Positions 29,970 through 37,488 are shown, counted from the stretch's first letter. The stretch: 41,938 nucleotides of DNA from Modestobacter muralis (GCF_010682105.1 NZ_JAAGWH010000051.1:1-41938), one strand, 5' to 3'. The notes: generated from the letters alone by a model not told the origin. A program made the numbers and translations.

Positions 29970-30071
29970 ATGTCCCGCTCGGCCGCCCTGCCTGCCCTCC
30001 GCACCGCTGCGCGTCCCACCACCGTGGCCCGCTCCAGCTGGCGGTGGAGCCGCAGCTGGCGCTGGAGCTGA
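29970..30071 (+). CDS. 33-residue Trp/Arg-rich peptide with two SWRWS repeats (function unknown)
   Basis: The ATG is preceded by the strong ribosome binding site GAGGAGA, with good spacing. The product is 33 residues with no acidic residue: a Ser/Ala/Pro/Thr-rich first part (22 residues, 4 Arg) and an end made of 'SWRWS', R, 'SWRWS', giving four Trp in the last ten residues. The two SWRWS units are encoded by a 15-base direct repeat differing at one base. A G/C hairpin follows the stop after 11 bases. The arrangement (good ribosome site, short ORF, Trp codons at the end, hairpin) resembles a Trp attenuator leader, but the next gene is a GGDEF/EAL protein, not trp. A cationic W/R peptide or a precursor peptide is an alternative. 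I do not recognise a family. Confidence 0.5.
   Translation: MSRSAALPALRTAARPTTVARSSWRWSRSWRWS
30036..30068 (+). repeat. 15-bp tandem direct repeat encoding SWRWS twice
   Basis: AGCTGGCGGTGGAGC (30036–30050) and AGCTGGCGCTGGAGC (30054–30068) match at 14 of 15 bases, separated by one Arg codon. The second copy can also fold as CAGCT/AGCTG. Confidence 0.8.
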
Positions 30072-30082
30072 CGCCCCGCCGT

Positions 30083-30099
30083 CCGGGGGGTCCCTCCGG
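30083..30099 (+). terminator. Possible terminator/attenuator hairpin after the mini-gene
   Basis: CCGGGGGG pairs with CCCTCCGG through one G·U. The loop is tight, so the innermost pairs would open. There is no U-tract. It lies 101 bases before the GGDEF/EAL start. Confidence 0.4.
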
Positions 30100-30199
30100 T
30101 CACGGGTGTGCCCCGCCCGGGTGAGGCACGAGGCCGGGAGGGGGTCTGCGCTGTTACCTTGCGGAAAACGGCGCAGCCCCACCGACAGACAGGCTCATC

Positions 30200-32740
30200 T
30201 TGGCCGAGGACACGGCTGCCCCCGAGCGGGTGGTCGCTCTCATCCGGCGACCGTGGACGATCGCGCTGCTGGCGGTCGCCGCGGCCGCTGCTCTCGGCGT
30301 GCCCGTGCTCTGGTCCAGCGGCGCGTCGCCGTCCCCGCTCGCGGTCGTCCTCCTGGTCGGTGCCTTCCTGCTGGCCGAGTCGCTGCGCCTGGACCTGGAG
30401 ATCCGCCGGCAGACGCTGACCGTCTCACCCACCGAGCTCGCCCTCGTCGTCGGGTTGGTCGAGGTCGGCGGGGCCTGGGTGGTCGCCGCCCGGCTGATCG
30501 CCACCGTCGTCGTCCTGGGCGTGCAGCGCTACCCGCTGGCCAAGCTGGTGTTCAACGCGGCACTGGTCGTCGCCGAGGTCTCGGCGAGCCTCGCCGTGCT
30601 GGCGGTCCTCCCGGCGCTGCAGGTCTCCTCGCCGGTGACCTGGCTGTCCCTGGTGCTGGCGGTGCTCGTGACCGGGCTGGTCGGGCTGGTCGGTGTGGGT
30701 GCAGCCGTGACGCTCACCGACGGGCTCCCCGGCCGGCAGTTCTGGAGCACCGCGCTGCCGACCCTCGTCGTGGGGCCGATGAGCGTCGGCGTCGGGGTCA
30801 TCGCGCTGCTGGTGATCGACGAGACACCGTGGGCGTGGGCGCTGATCGTGCCGCTGGTCTTCGGGGTGGTGGCGATCTTCCGACAGGCGGCCCGGGCCTC
30901 GCGCGAACGGCGCACCGTCCAGCGCGTGTACGACTTCGCCCGCCGGGTCGAGCTCATGACCCCCGACGAGGCCGGCACCCGCGAGATCGTCACCGCGGTC
31001 CGTGAGCTGCTCAACGCCGACCGGGTCGCGCTGTGGCTGCCGCCCTACCTCGACGACGGCCCCCAGCTCGTCGTGACCTCCGTCGACGGGCCGCTGGGCT
31101 GGTACGACGGCCCCGGCGACCCCGATGACCTGTTCCGCCGACGCGTCGTCGCCGCGGAGGCCGGGGGGCCCCTGCTCTTCACGGCGTCCCGGGCCGACGT
31201 CGACGAGCTGTCGGCGCTGGCCCGCCGCCAGGCCCGCGAGGTGCTCGGCGCCCCGGTGGTGACCGCCGCCGGTGAGCCCGGCTACCTGGAGGTCTGCGAC
31301 CGGCGCAGCGACGCCCTCTCCTTCGGGCCGGAGGACCGCGGGGCGCTGGAGTCGATGCTCACCCACGTCAACGCCGCGATCCGCCAGCAGCAGCTGCTCA
31401 GCCAGATTCGGCACGACGCCGACCACGACCGGCTCACCGGGCTGCCCAACCGCCAGCGGCTGGCCGCCGAGATCGACGCGCTGCTGGTGGCCGACCCGGT
31501 GGACGCCCGCGCCGGGCTGGTGCTCGCCGCGCTGGACGGCTACACCGACGTCACCGACACCCTGGGCCACGCGGCCAGCGACGAGTTGCTGCTGGTGACC
31601 GCCGGCCTGCTCCGCGAGCACGCGCCCCCGCAGGCCGTCGTCGCCCGGATGGAGGGCGGCCAGTTCGCCGTCCTGCTGCCCGGCCTGTCCCTGGCGGCCA
31701 CCGAACGGGCGGCCCGCCGGCTGCGCGAGGCGGCGTCCACCCGGGCGCGCGTCGCCGGGCTGGACCTCGAGGTCTCGCTGACCATCGGGGTCGCCGCGGC
31801 GCCGGTGCACGGCTCGGACTCCGGCACGCTCATCCAGCGCGCCGACGTCGCCCTGCTCGCCGCGCACACCTCCGGCGGGGTCGCCACCTACCACCCGGTG
31901 CTGGACCAGCAGAGCCTGCGCCGGCTGCAGCTGGGCACCGAGCTGGAGACGGCGATGGCCGAGGGCCAGATCAGCGTGGTCTTCCAGCCGATCATCGACA
32001 GCCGCACCGCCGACATCGTCTCGGTGGAGACCCTGGTCCGCTGGCACCACCCGCGCTACGGCGACATCCCGCCCGAGGACTTCATCAGCCTGGCCGAGCA
32101 GATCGGCCGGATCGGCTCGCTGACCGACCACGTGCTGGGGCTGGCGCTGGACCGCTGCCGGCGCTGGCTGGACCAGGACATCGCGCTGTCGGTGGCGGTG
32201 AACCTCTCCGCCCGCTGCCTGGTCGAGCCCGACCTGGTCGACCGCGTCCGCAACGCCCTGCGCGAGCACGGCGTCCCGGGTGAGCTGCTCACCCTCGAGC
32301 TCACCGAGGGCAGCGTCGTGGACGACACGGTGCGCAACAGCACCGTCCTGGCCGACCTGCACTCCCTGGGGCTGCGGCTGTCGATGGACGACTTCGGCAC
32401 CGGCTACTCGTCGCTGTCGCAGCTGCGACTGCTCCCGATCGACGAGCTGAAGATCGACAAGTCCTTCGTGCTGGGCATGTCCACCAGCCAGAACGAGTCC
32501 TTCATCGCCCGGTCGATCGTGGAGCTGGCCCACAACCTGGGGCTGCGCGTCGTCGCGGAGGGCGTCGAGGACGAGGTCACCCGCGACCTGCTGGCGCAGA
32601 TGGGCTGCGACAAGCTGCAGGGCTTCCTGGTCAGCCGCCCGCTGCCCGAGGACCGCCTGGAGGGCTGGCTGCTGGCCCGCACCGGTGTCCGGTCGGCCCC
32701 TCCGGGTGCCACCCACCGGCGCCTGTTCGTCCGCACCTGA
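30200..32740 (+). CDS. Membrane GGDEF–EAL protein, probable cyclic-di-GMP phosphodiesterase
   Basis: 846 residues. About six or seven hydrophobic helices fill residues 15–230, followed by a GAF-like region (about 240–400), a GGDEF domain (from 'DHDRLTGLPNR') and an EAL domain (about 580–830). The cyclase signature is lost: residues 485–489 read E-G-G-Q-F where G-G-D-E-F is needed, so the domain is probably regulatory. The EAL side keeps its metal-binding set: E610 in 'ETLVRWHHP' (ETL instead of EAL), 'NLSARCL', 'ELTEG', 'DDFGTGYSSL', 'LKIDKSFV' and 'EGVE'. I therefore expect hydrolysis of cyclic-di-GMP to pGpG. The start is TTG; in-frame GTGs follow shortly after, and no strong Shine-Dalgarno sequence is visible. 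Confidence 0.87.
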   Translation: MAEDTAAPERVVALIRRPWTIALLAVAAAAALGVPVLWSSGASPSPLAVVLLVGAFLLAESLRLDLEIRRQTLTVSPTELALVVGLVEVGGAWVVAARLIATVVVLGVQRYPLAKLVFNAALVVAEVSASLAVLAVLPALQVSSPVTWLSLVLAVLVTGLVGLVGVGAAVTLTDGLPGRQFWSTALPTLVVGPMSVGVGVIALLVIDETPWAWALIVPLVFGVVAIFRQAARASRERRTVQRVYDFARRVELMTPDEAGTREIVTAVRELLNADRVALWLPPYLDDGPQLVVTSVDGPLGWYDGPGDPDDLFRRRVVAAEAGGPLLFTASRADVDELSALARRQAREVLGAPVVTAAGEPGYLEVCDRRSDALSFGPEDRGALESMLTHVNAAIRQQQLLSQIRHDADHDRLTGLPNRQRLAAEIDALLVADPVDARAGLVLAALDGYTDVTDTLGHAASDELLLVTAGLLREHAPPQAVVARMEGGQFAVLLPGLSLAATERAARRLREAASTRARVAGLDLEVSLTIGVAAAPVHGSDSGTLIQRADVALLAAHTSGGVATYHPVLDQQSLRRLQLGTELETAMAEGQISVVFQPIIDSRTADIVSVETLVRWHHPRYGDIPPEDFISLAEQIGRIGSLTDHVLGLALDRCRRWLDQDIALSVAVNLSARCLVEPDLVDRVRNALREHGVPGELLTLELTEGSVVDDTVRNSTVLADLHSLGLRLSMDDFGTGYSSLSQLRLLPIDELKIDKSFVLGMSTSQNESFIARSIVELAHNLGLRVVAEGVEDEVTRDLLAQMGCDKLQGFLVSRPLPEDRLEGWLLARTGVRSAPPGATHRRLFVRT

Positions 32741-32793
32741 GCGGGGACGCCGCCGTCGGCGGGCCTCCGGACGGCGTCGTGCACGCCGCCTGT

Positions 32794-32853
32794 TACAGTC
32801 TCCGAGCGCGGTCGAGGGGGGCCGCCGAGTCGCCGCCAGCGACTTGGTAGAGT
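32794..32853 (+). promoter_or_regulatory. Two -10-like elements in a repeated context before tRNA-Thr
   Basis: TACAGTCTCC (32794–32803) and TAGAGTCTCC (32848–32857) differ at one base and are 54 bases apart. The second is 20 bases before the tRNA. They look like tandem promoters for the tRNA-Thr–tRNA-Met–rpmG segment; no -35 boxes are clear. Confidence 0.45.
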
Positions 32854-32873
32854 CTCCATCGCTTCCGAGCAAG

Positions 32874-32946
32874 GCCCCTTTAGCTCAGTCGGCAGAGCGT
32901 CTCCATGGTAAGGAGAAGGTCTACGGTTCGATTCCGTAAAGGGGCT
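32874..32946 (+). tRNA. tRNA-Thr (GGT)
   Basis: 73 bases. The acceptor GCCCCTT pairs perfectly with AAGGGGC, with discriminator T. The anticodon loop in CTCCATGGTAAGGAG gives GGT, and the T-arm is TACGG-TTCGATT-CCGTA. The 3' CCA is not encoded. Confidence 0.96.
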
Positions 32947-33004
32947 CGTAGGATCGAGCACCGACCACCGGTCCAGTCGTGAGACCCGGGCCGCGCGGTC
33001 ACCT

Positions 33005-33078
33005 GGCGGTGTAGCTCAGCCTGGTAGAGCAAACGGCTCATAATCGTTGTGTCACCGGTTCAAGTCCGGTCACCGCTA
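33005..33078 (+). tRNA. tRNA-Met (CAT), elongator type
   Basis: 74 bases. The acceptor GGCGGTG faces CACCGCT (first pair G·U), discriminator A. Anticodon loop CTCATAA gives CAT; T-arm is ACCGG-TTCAAGT-CCGGT. It lacks the three G:C pairs of the initiator anticodon stem, so I read it as elongator methionine. Its place between tRNA-Thr and rpmG is common in actinobacteria. Confidence 0.93.
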
Positions 33079-33083
33079 CTCCT

Positions 33084-33110
33084 GACGGACCCCGCCAGCC
33101 GGGGTCCGTC
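33084..33110 (+). terminator. Terminator after tRNA-Met
   Basis: A perfect 11-bp stem GACGGACCCCG / CGGGGTCCGTC with a 5-base loop begins 6 bases after the tRNA. Confidence 0.8.
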
Positions 33111-33113
33111 GTC

Positions 33114-33135
33114 GTGTCCGGCCCCTGCCGGACAC
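33114..33135 (+). other. Second perfect hairpin in the rpmG leader
   Basis: GTGTCCGGC and GCCGGACAC form a 9-bp stem with a CCCT loop, 3 bases after the preceding terminator and 58 bases before rpmG. It may reinforce termination or protect the 5' end of the rpmG message. Confidence 0.6.
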
Positions 33136-33193
33136 GGGCACGACCCGAAGAGCGTCGAGACCTCTCGACCACCGACAAGGCGAGGATGCACCC

Positions 33194-33358
33194 ATGGCAG
33201 CCACAGACGTCCGTCCGAAGATCACCCTGGCCTGCCAGGAGTGCAAGAACCGCAACTACATCACCCGCAAGAACCGTCGGAACGACCCCGACCGGATCGA
33301 GCTGAAGAAGTACTGCCCGACCGACCGCAAGCACACGGTCCACCGCGAGACGCGCTGA
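33194..33358 (+). CDS. rpmG: 50S ribosomal protein L33
   Basis: 54 residues: starts '[18 protein letters not shown]', middle '[20 protein letters not shown]', end 'TVHRETR', all typical of L33. The first CxxC zinc knuckle (C14, C17) is present. In the second, 'KYCPTDRKH' keeps only one Cys; zinc-binding L33 has CPxC at this position, so the fourth ligand is replaced by Asp. The ribosome site GGCGAGGA lies upstream. It is followed by hadA, as in Mycobacterium. The gene is often duplicated in actinobacteria with and without zinc ligands; this copy is intermediate. Confidence 0.95.
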   Translation: MAATDVRPKITLACQECKNRNYITRKNRRNDPDRIELKKYCPTDRKHTVHRETR

Positions 33359-33389
33359 CCCGGACGGTCGCAGGGGAGAGGGCGGGAGC

Positions 33390-33836
33390 ATGGCGCTGGA
33401 CGCAGGACTGGTCGGGCGCAGCTACCCGCCCTCTGCCGTGTACGAGGTCGGGCGGGAGAAGATCGCCGAGTTCGCCACCGCGCTCGGCGACCCCGACCCG
33501 GTCTACCGGGACGCCGCGGCCGCCCGCGCCGCCGGCCACCCCGACGTGATCGCCCCACCCACCTTCGCCATCGTGCTGAGCCTGGGCGCCGGGAACGCGG
33601 TCGTCGAGGACCCCGAGGTCGGCCTCGACTACAGCCGGGTCGTGCACGGCGAGCAGCGGTTCACCCACCACCGCCCGATCCGGGCCGGTGACCGGCTGGT
33701 CGCCACCGCCGTCATCGACGCGGTGCGCACCGTGGCCGGCAACGACATGCTCACCACCCGGGTCGACCTGGCCACGGAGGACGGCGAGCCGGTCTGCACC
33801 ACCCACTCCATGCTCGTCGCCCGGGGCACGGCATGA
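33390..33836 (+). CDS. hadA: HadA-like MaoC/hot-dog dehydratase subunit
   Basis: 148 residues, hot-dog fold of the FAS1-like dehydratase type ('YEVGREKIAEFATALGDPDP', 'APPTFAIVLSL', 'GEQRFTHHRPIRAGDRLVAT'). In Mycobacterium tuberculosis, HadA is the non-catalytic, substrate-binding partner of HadB in the (3R)-hydroxyacyl-ACP dehydratase of FAS-II. It lies 31 bases after rpmG and overlaps hadB by 4 bases (ATGA), the same order as in Mycobacterium. In an organism without mycolic acids the substrate would be an ordinary fatty-acyl-ACP or another hydroxyacyl thioester. Confidence 0.85.
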   Translation: MALDAGLVGRSYPPSAVYEVGREKIAEFATALGDPDPVYRDAAAARAAGHPDVIAPPTFAIVLSLGAGNAVVEDPEVGLDYSRVVHGEQRFTHHRPIRAGDRLVATAVIDAVRTVAGNDMLTTRVDLATEDGEPVCTTHSMLVARGTA

Positions 33837-34255
33837 GCCCCCGGCCGGTCGACGTCGCCGTGGGCACCGAGCTGCCCGAGCAGGTCTCCCGCGTCACCCG
33901 CGCCGACCTGGTCCGCTACGCCGGCGCCTCCGGTGACCTGAACGTCATCCACTGGAACGAGCGGGTCGCCCGTGAGGTCGGCCTGCCCGGGGTCATCGCC
34001 CACGGCATGCTCACCGCCGGCCTCGCCGCCCGCGCCGTCACCGCGTGGGCCGGCGACCCGGGCGCGGTCGTGGAGTACTCCGTCCGCTTCAGCCGGCCGG
34101 TCGTCGTCCCCGACGACGCCGACGGTGCCGAGCTCACCGTCCGGGGCCGGGTCGCCGCCCTGCTGGAGGACGGCCGGGTGCGGGTCGACCTCACGGTCAC
34201 CAGCGGCGGCGAGAAGGTCCTCTCCCTGGCCCGCGCCGTCGTCGCGCTGGGCTGA
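33833..34255 (+). CDS. hadB: HadB-like MaoC dehydratase, catalytic subunit
   Basis: 140 residues with the hydratase-2 motif complete: D35 and H40 in 'SGDLNVIHWNERVAREVG' and H57 in 'GVIAHGML'. These are the Asp-His dyad and downstream His-Gly of (R)-specific hydratases and of mycobacterial HadB. It starts in an ATGA overlap with hadA and probably forms a heterodimer with it. The third mycobacterial gene, hadC, is not present; a peptidase lipoprotein takes its place. Confidence 0.88.
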   Translation: MSPRPVDVAVGTELPEQVSRVTRADLVRYAGASGDLNVIHWNERVAREVGLPGVIAHGMLTAGLAARAVTAWAGDPGAVVEYSVRFSRPVVVPDDADGAELTVRGRVAALLEDGRVRVDLTVTSGGEKVLSLARAVVALG

Positions 34256-34274
34256 CCGAACCCGGCGGACGACG

Positions 34275-35678
34275 GTGCGCCGGGGCGGGGTGCTCGCGCC
34301 GCTCGCCGTCCTGCTGCTCGTCACCGGGTGCACGGACTCCGGGCCCGGTGAGGCGCCTGCCGCGGTGGCCTCGTCGTCCGGCGGCTGTGCGGCCGGGCGG
34401 GCGGCGCCGGACCCGGACCGGCCGGTGGTCGACCTCGCCTTCTCCCTGGCCGAGGACCGGCGCACCGTGACCGGCACCGAGACCGTCGTCTTCACCCCGG
34501 ACCTGCCCACCGACGAGCTGGTGTTCCGGCTGGTGCCCAACGGCCCGGACACCACCTCGCGGGGCAACGAGCTCACCGTCGGTGCCGTCCGCGGGGCCGA
34601 CGTCGGCGGTGGCGGCCACGAGGACGCCGGGGCGGCCGGCCCGGGTGGCCGGTACGTCGTCGCCCTGACCCGGACGCTCGCGGCGGGGGAGTCCACCGAG
34701 GTCGCGCTGGACTTCACGCTGCGCCTCGGCGGCGGCGGCTTCGAGCGGCTCGGCACCGCACCCGACGTCTCCTGGTGGGCCAGCGGGGCGCCGCTGCTGG
34801 CCTGGGAGCCGGGGGTCGGCTGGGCGCGGGACCCGTTCACCGCGCTCACCGGGGAGACGGCCAGCAGCCCGGTCGCCGACACGACGGTCTCGGTGGACGC
34901 GCCGGCGGAGCTCACCGTGCTGATGACCGGCGACCAGGCCGAGCCGACCAGGGAGCGGGACGGCCGGCGCACCTGGACGTCCCACGAGCCGGTCGCCCGC
35001 GACGTGAGCGTGGCCGTCGGCGCCTTCACGACCGCCGAGACCGACGTGGACGGCGTCCGGGTCACCACCGGTGTGCTGCCCGGTGCCGGACGGGACCCCG
35101 CACGGCTGGCCAGGGAGACCGCCGCGGCGATCGAGGCGCTCACGGCACGGTTCGGCCCGTTCCCCTACGCGACCCTCACCGTGCCGTGGCTGCCCGACCT
35201 CGGCGGCGGGATCGAGTACCCGTCGTCGGTCCTGCTGGCCAGCACCGACGAGCAGGTGCTGGTGCACGAGGTCGCCCACATGTGGTTCTACGGGATGGTC
35301 GGGAACAGCCAGTTCCGCGACCCGTGGCTGGACGAGTCCCTCGCCAGCTACGCCGAGTCGGTCACCGGGCAGCCGCCGGCCGCCGCGGTGGCCCGCGACC
35401 TGGCCACCGAGGGGGACGTCGGCGGGTCCATGGCCGACTTCGCCGACGACCGGGCCTACGTCCGGGCCGTCTACGTCACGGGCGGGGCGGTGCTGCTCAC
35501 CGCCCGGGAGCGGTCCGGCGCGGACGCCTTCGACGCCGCGCTGCGCTGCTACGCCGACGCCGCGGCGTGGACGACCGCGACGCCGGCCGACGTCGCGGCC
35601 GCCCTGGCCGACCTGCCGGCCGCGCTCGCCGTGCTGCAGGAGGCCGGCGCGCTGGACCCCGAGGACCTCCCGCGCTGA
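34275..35678 (+). CDS. M1-family zinc metallopeptidase, predicted lipoprotein
   Basis: 467 residues. The N-terminus is a lipoprotein signal (R2-R3, hydrophobic core, lipobox V-T-G-C19), so the enzyme should be anchored outside. The catalytic motif is complete: H331-E332-V-A-H335 with the third ligand E354 in 'DPWLDESLASYAE' (HExxH-x18-E). The substrate-positioning loop reads 'GGGIEYPSS' in the place of GxMEN. An N-terminal beta domain precedes. It lacks the long C-terminal helical domain of full aminopeptidase N. The GTG start, 19 bases after hadB, is chosen because it places the signal correctly. The native substrate is unknown. Confidence 0.86.
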   Translation: MRRGGVLAPLAVLLLVTGCTDSGPGEAPAAVASSSGGCAAGRAAPDPDRPVVDLAFSLAEDRRTVTGTETVVFTPDLPTDELVFRLVPNGPDTTSRGNELTVGAVRGADVGGGGHEDAGAAGPGGRYVVALTRTLAAGESTEVALDFTLRLGGGGFERLGTAPDVSWWASGAPLLAWEPGVGWARDPFTALTGETASSPVADTTVSVDAPAELTVLMTGDQAEPTRERDGRRTWTSHEPVARDVSVAVGAFTTAETDVDGVRVTTGVLPGAGRDPARLARETAAAIEALTARFGPFPYATLTVPWLPDLGGGIEYPSSVLLASTDEQVLVHEVAHMWFYGMVGNSQFRDPWLDESLASYAESVTGQPPAAAVARDLATEGDVGGSMADFADDRAYVRAVYVTGGAVLLTARERSGADAFDAALRCYADAAAWTTATPADVAAALADLPAALAVLQEAGALDPEDLPR

Positions 35679-35739
35679 CCGGAGGCCCCCGTCCGGAGGG
35701 TGGTGCCGGGCGTGTTCGCTGCCCGGGGGCACGGTCCCG

Positions 35740-35745
35740 TACACT
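35740..35745 (+). promoter_or_regulatory. Candidate -10 element upstream of tRNA-Trp
   Basis: TACACT, with TTCGCT 19 bases upstream as a weak -35. It lies 98 bases before the tRNA, so a structured leader would be removed in processing. Confidence 0.45.
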
Positions 35746-35843
35746 CGTCGGCTGGGGCCAGTGGGACCCCGCCACCGGCGTGCCCCGGAGGCCCCTCTCG
35801 GGGGGCGTGACGTGGCCGCGCCGCACGCGGGCCGGCTTCCCCT

Positions 35844-35919
<76 letters not shown>

Positions 35920-35950
35920 CCGTCCGACGACCGAAGAGAGCCCTACCGAC

Positions 35951-35968
35951 GTGAGCGAGGCGCTGTGA
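35951..35968 (+). CDS. Five-codon ORF overlapping the secE start
   Basis: GTG-AGC-GAG-GCG-CTG-TGA encodes MSEAL, and its stop overlaps the secE start as GTGA. Its first nine bases (GTGAGCGAG) repeat those of secE exactly, 14 bases apart. The only ribosome-site-like sequence (GAAGAGAG, 35933–35940) is 10 bases from this GTG but 24 from the secE GTG, so ribosomes may start here and reinitiate at secE. Whether it is translated is inference. Confidence 0.4.
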
Positions 35969-36435
35969 GCGAGAAGGACGGCGAGCCGGACGACCAGCGG
36001 CCCGACGCCGAGCAGCCCGGCGTCGACCCGTTGGACGCCGAGGCCCCGGGTGTCGACGACGCCGCGGAGCTCGAGGCCGCCGAGGCCGAGCTCGCCGACG
36101 AGGCAGCGACCGACGAGGACAAGACCGTCGCCGCCTCCGTCGCCCGCCGTGGCCGCGCCGCGCGCGCTGCCGCCCGCACCGACGGTCCCACCGGCGACAA
36201 GACCCGGTCGCGGGCCGACGCCGAGCGGGCCCGGGTCGCGGAGCTGCGCCGCAAGCGCAGCATCACCCGGTTCCTCCGCGAGGTCGTCGCCGAGCTGCGC
36301 AAGGTCATCTGGCCCGGTCGCAAGGAGCTCATCACCTACACGACCGTCGTGATCGTCTTCGTGGCGGTCATGGTGGCCCTGGTGGCCGGCCTCGACATCC
36401 TCTTCGCCCAGGGCGTGCTCGCCGTCTTCGGCTGA
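35965..36435 (+). CDS. secE: Preprotein translocase subunit SecE with long N-terminal extension
   Basis: 156 residues. The conserved SecE core is at the C-terminus: the amphipathic helix '[20 protein letters not shown]' (about residues 102–121) followed by one transmembrane helix ('[20 protein letters not shown]'). It clamps SecY in the translocon. The preceding ~95 residues are acidic (Asp/Glu/Ala-rich) and then Arg/Ala-rich, probably disordered; single-helix SecE proteins often have only 60–80 residues in total. The GTG at 35965 lacks a well-spaced ribosome site. The order tRNA-Trp–secE–nusG–rplK is conserved. Confidence 0.93.
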   Translation: MSEKDGEPDDQRPDAEQPGVDPLDAEAPGVDDAAELEAAEAELADEAATDEDKTVAASVARRGRAARAAARTDGPTGDKTRSRADAERARVAELRRKRSITRFLREVVAELRKVIWPGRKELITYTTVVIVFVAVMVALVAGLDILFAQGVLAVFG

Positions 36436-36479
36436 CCGCGCCTCGCGACTGCACCACCCTCCAGAAGGAAGAGACACCT

Positions 36480-37487
36480 GTGACCGACCCCCGTGAACCC
36501 TTCGAGACCGACAGCGCCGTCGAGGCCATCGACCTCGACGACGCCCGGTTCGACGAGCGCGGCAGCACCGACCTCGAGACGGGCACCGACGACAGCACCG
36601 GGTCCGCCGAGGGGTCCATCGACACCGCCGACCAGGACACCGAGACCGAGGACGTCGACGTCGCCCCCGACAGCGAGTCCGGCGTCCGTCAGACGGGTGC
36701 CGTCGAGGGGTCGCTCGACAGCCCGGACCTGACCGCCGACAACCCGATGGGCAACGCGTCGGTGTCCGGCAACGGCAACTCCCGTGGGTCCGTGGACGAC
36801 GTCCTGGTCGCCGACCCGCTCGCCGAGCCGGCGCCGGACCACGACCCGCTGGTCACCGAGACCCTCGAGGAAGCGGTCGCCGAGGACCAGGACCCGGCCG
36901 AGGCCCTGCGCAGCACGCTGAAGAGCCAGTTCGGCGACTGGTACGTGATCCACTCCTACGCGGGCTACGAGAACAAGGTGAAGACCAACCTCGAGTCCCG
37001 GATCACGTCGCTGGACATGGAGGACTACATCTTCCAGATCGAGGTGCCCACCGAGGAGGTCACCGAGATCAAGAACGGCAAGCGGACCCAGGTCAACCGC
37101 AAGAAGCTGCCCGGGTACCTGCTCGTCCGGATGGACCTCAACGACGAGTCGTGGGGCGCTGTGCGCAACACCCCCGGCGTCACCGGCTTCGTCGGCGCGA
37201 CCTCCAAGCCCTCCCCGCTGAGCATCGACGAGGTCGTGAACCTCCTCGTCACCGCGATCCCGGAGACCTCCGCCGCCGCGACCGAGACGGCTCCCGCCGC
37301 CAGCCCGGCCGCCGTCGCCGAGTTCGAGGTCGGCGAGTCCGTCACCGTCATGGACGGGCCGTTCGCGACGCTGCCGGCCACCATCAACGAGATCAACCCC
37401 GAGCAGCAGAAGCTGCAGGTGCTGGTCTCGATCTTCGGCCGCGAGACCCCGGTCGAGCTGTCGTTCACGCAGGTCTCCAAGATCTGA
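36480..37487 (+). CDS. nusG: Transcription termination/antitermination protein NusG with acidic N-terminal extension
   Basis: 335 residues. The NGN domain begins near residue 151 ('[18 protein letters not shown]', '[11 protein letters not shown]', '[10 protein letters not shown]') and binds RNA polymerase. The KOW domain is at the C-terminus ('[19 protein letters not shown]', '[11 protein letters not shown]') and contacts Rho or the ribosome. An Ala/Pro linker of ~25 residues separates them. The first ~150 residues are strongly acidic with almost no basic or hydrophobic clusters, an extension typical of actinobacterial NusG but long here. The GTG start has AGAAGGAAG upstream. Confidence 0.95.
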   Translation: MTDPREPFETDSAVEAIDLDDARFDERGSTDLETGTDDSTGSAEGSIDTADQDTETEDVDVAPDSESGVRQTGAVEGSLDSPDLTADNPMGNASVSGNGNSRGSVDDVLVADPLAEPAPDHDPLVTETLEEAVAEDQDPAEALRSTLKSQFGDWYVIHSYAGYENKVKTNLESRITSLDMEDYIFQIEVPTEEVTEIKNGKRTQVNRKKLPGYLLVRMDLNDESWGAVRNTPGVTGFVGATSKPSPLSIDEVVNLLVTAIPETSAAATETAPAASPAAVAEFEVGESVTVMDGPFATLPATINEINPEQQKLQVLVSIFGRETPVELSFTQVSKI

Positions 37488-37488
37488 A

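Noticed and set aside
29769-30182. Minus-strand 137-codon frame over the mini-gene
   Set aside because: It has no family resemblance and no ribosome site. The plus-strand mini-gene has a much stronger initiation signal.
29746-30199. Cyclic-di-GMP (GEMM) riboswitch before the GGDEF/EAL gene
   Set aside because: I looked for the conserved GEMM core and tetraloop/receptor pattern and found none.
33005-33078. Initiator tRNA-fMet
   Set aside because: The anticodon stem lacks the three consecutive G:C pairs and the acceptor does not have the unpaired C1–A72; the elongator form fits better.
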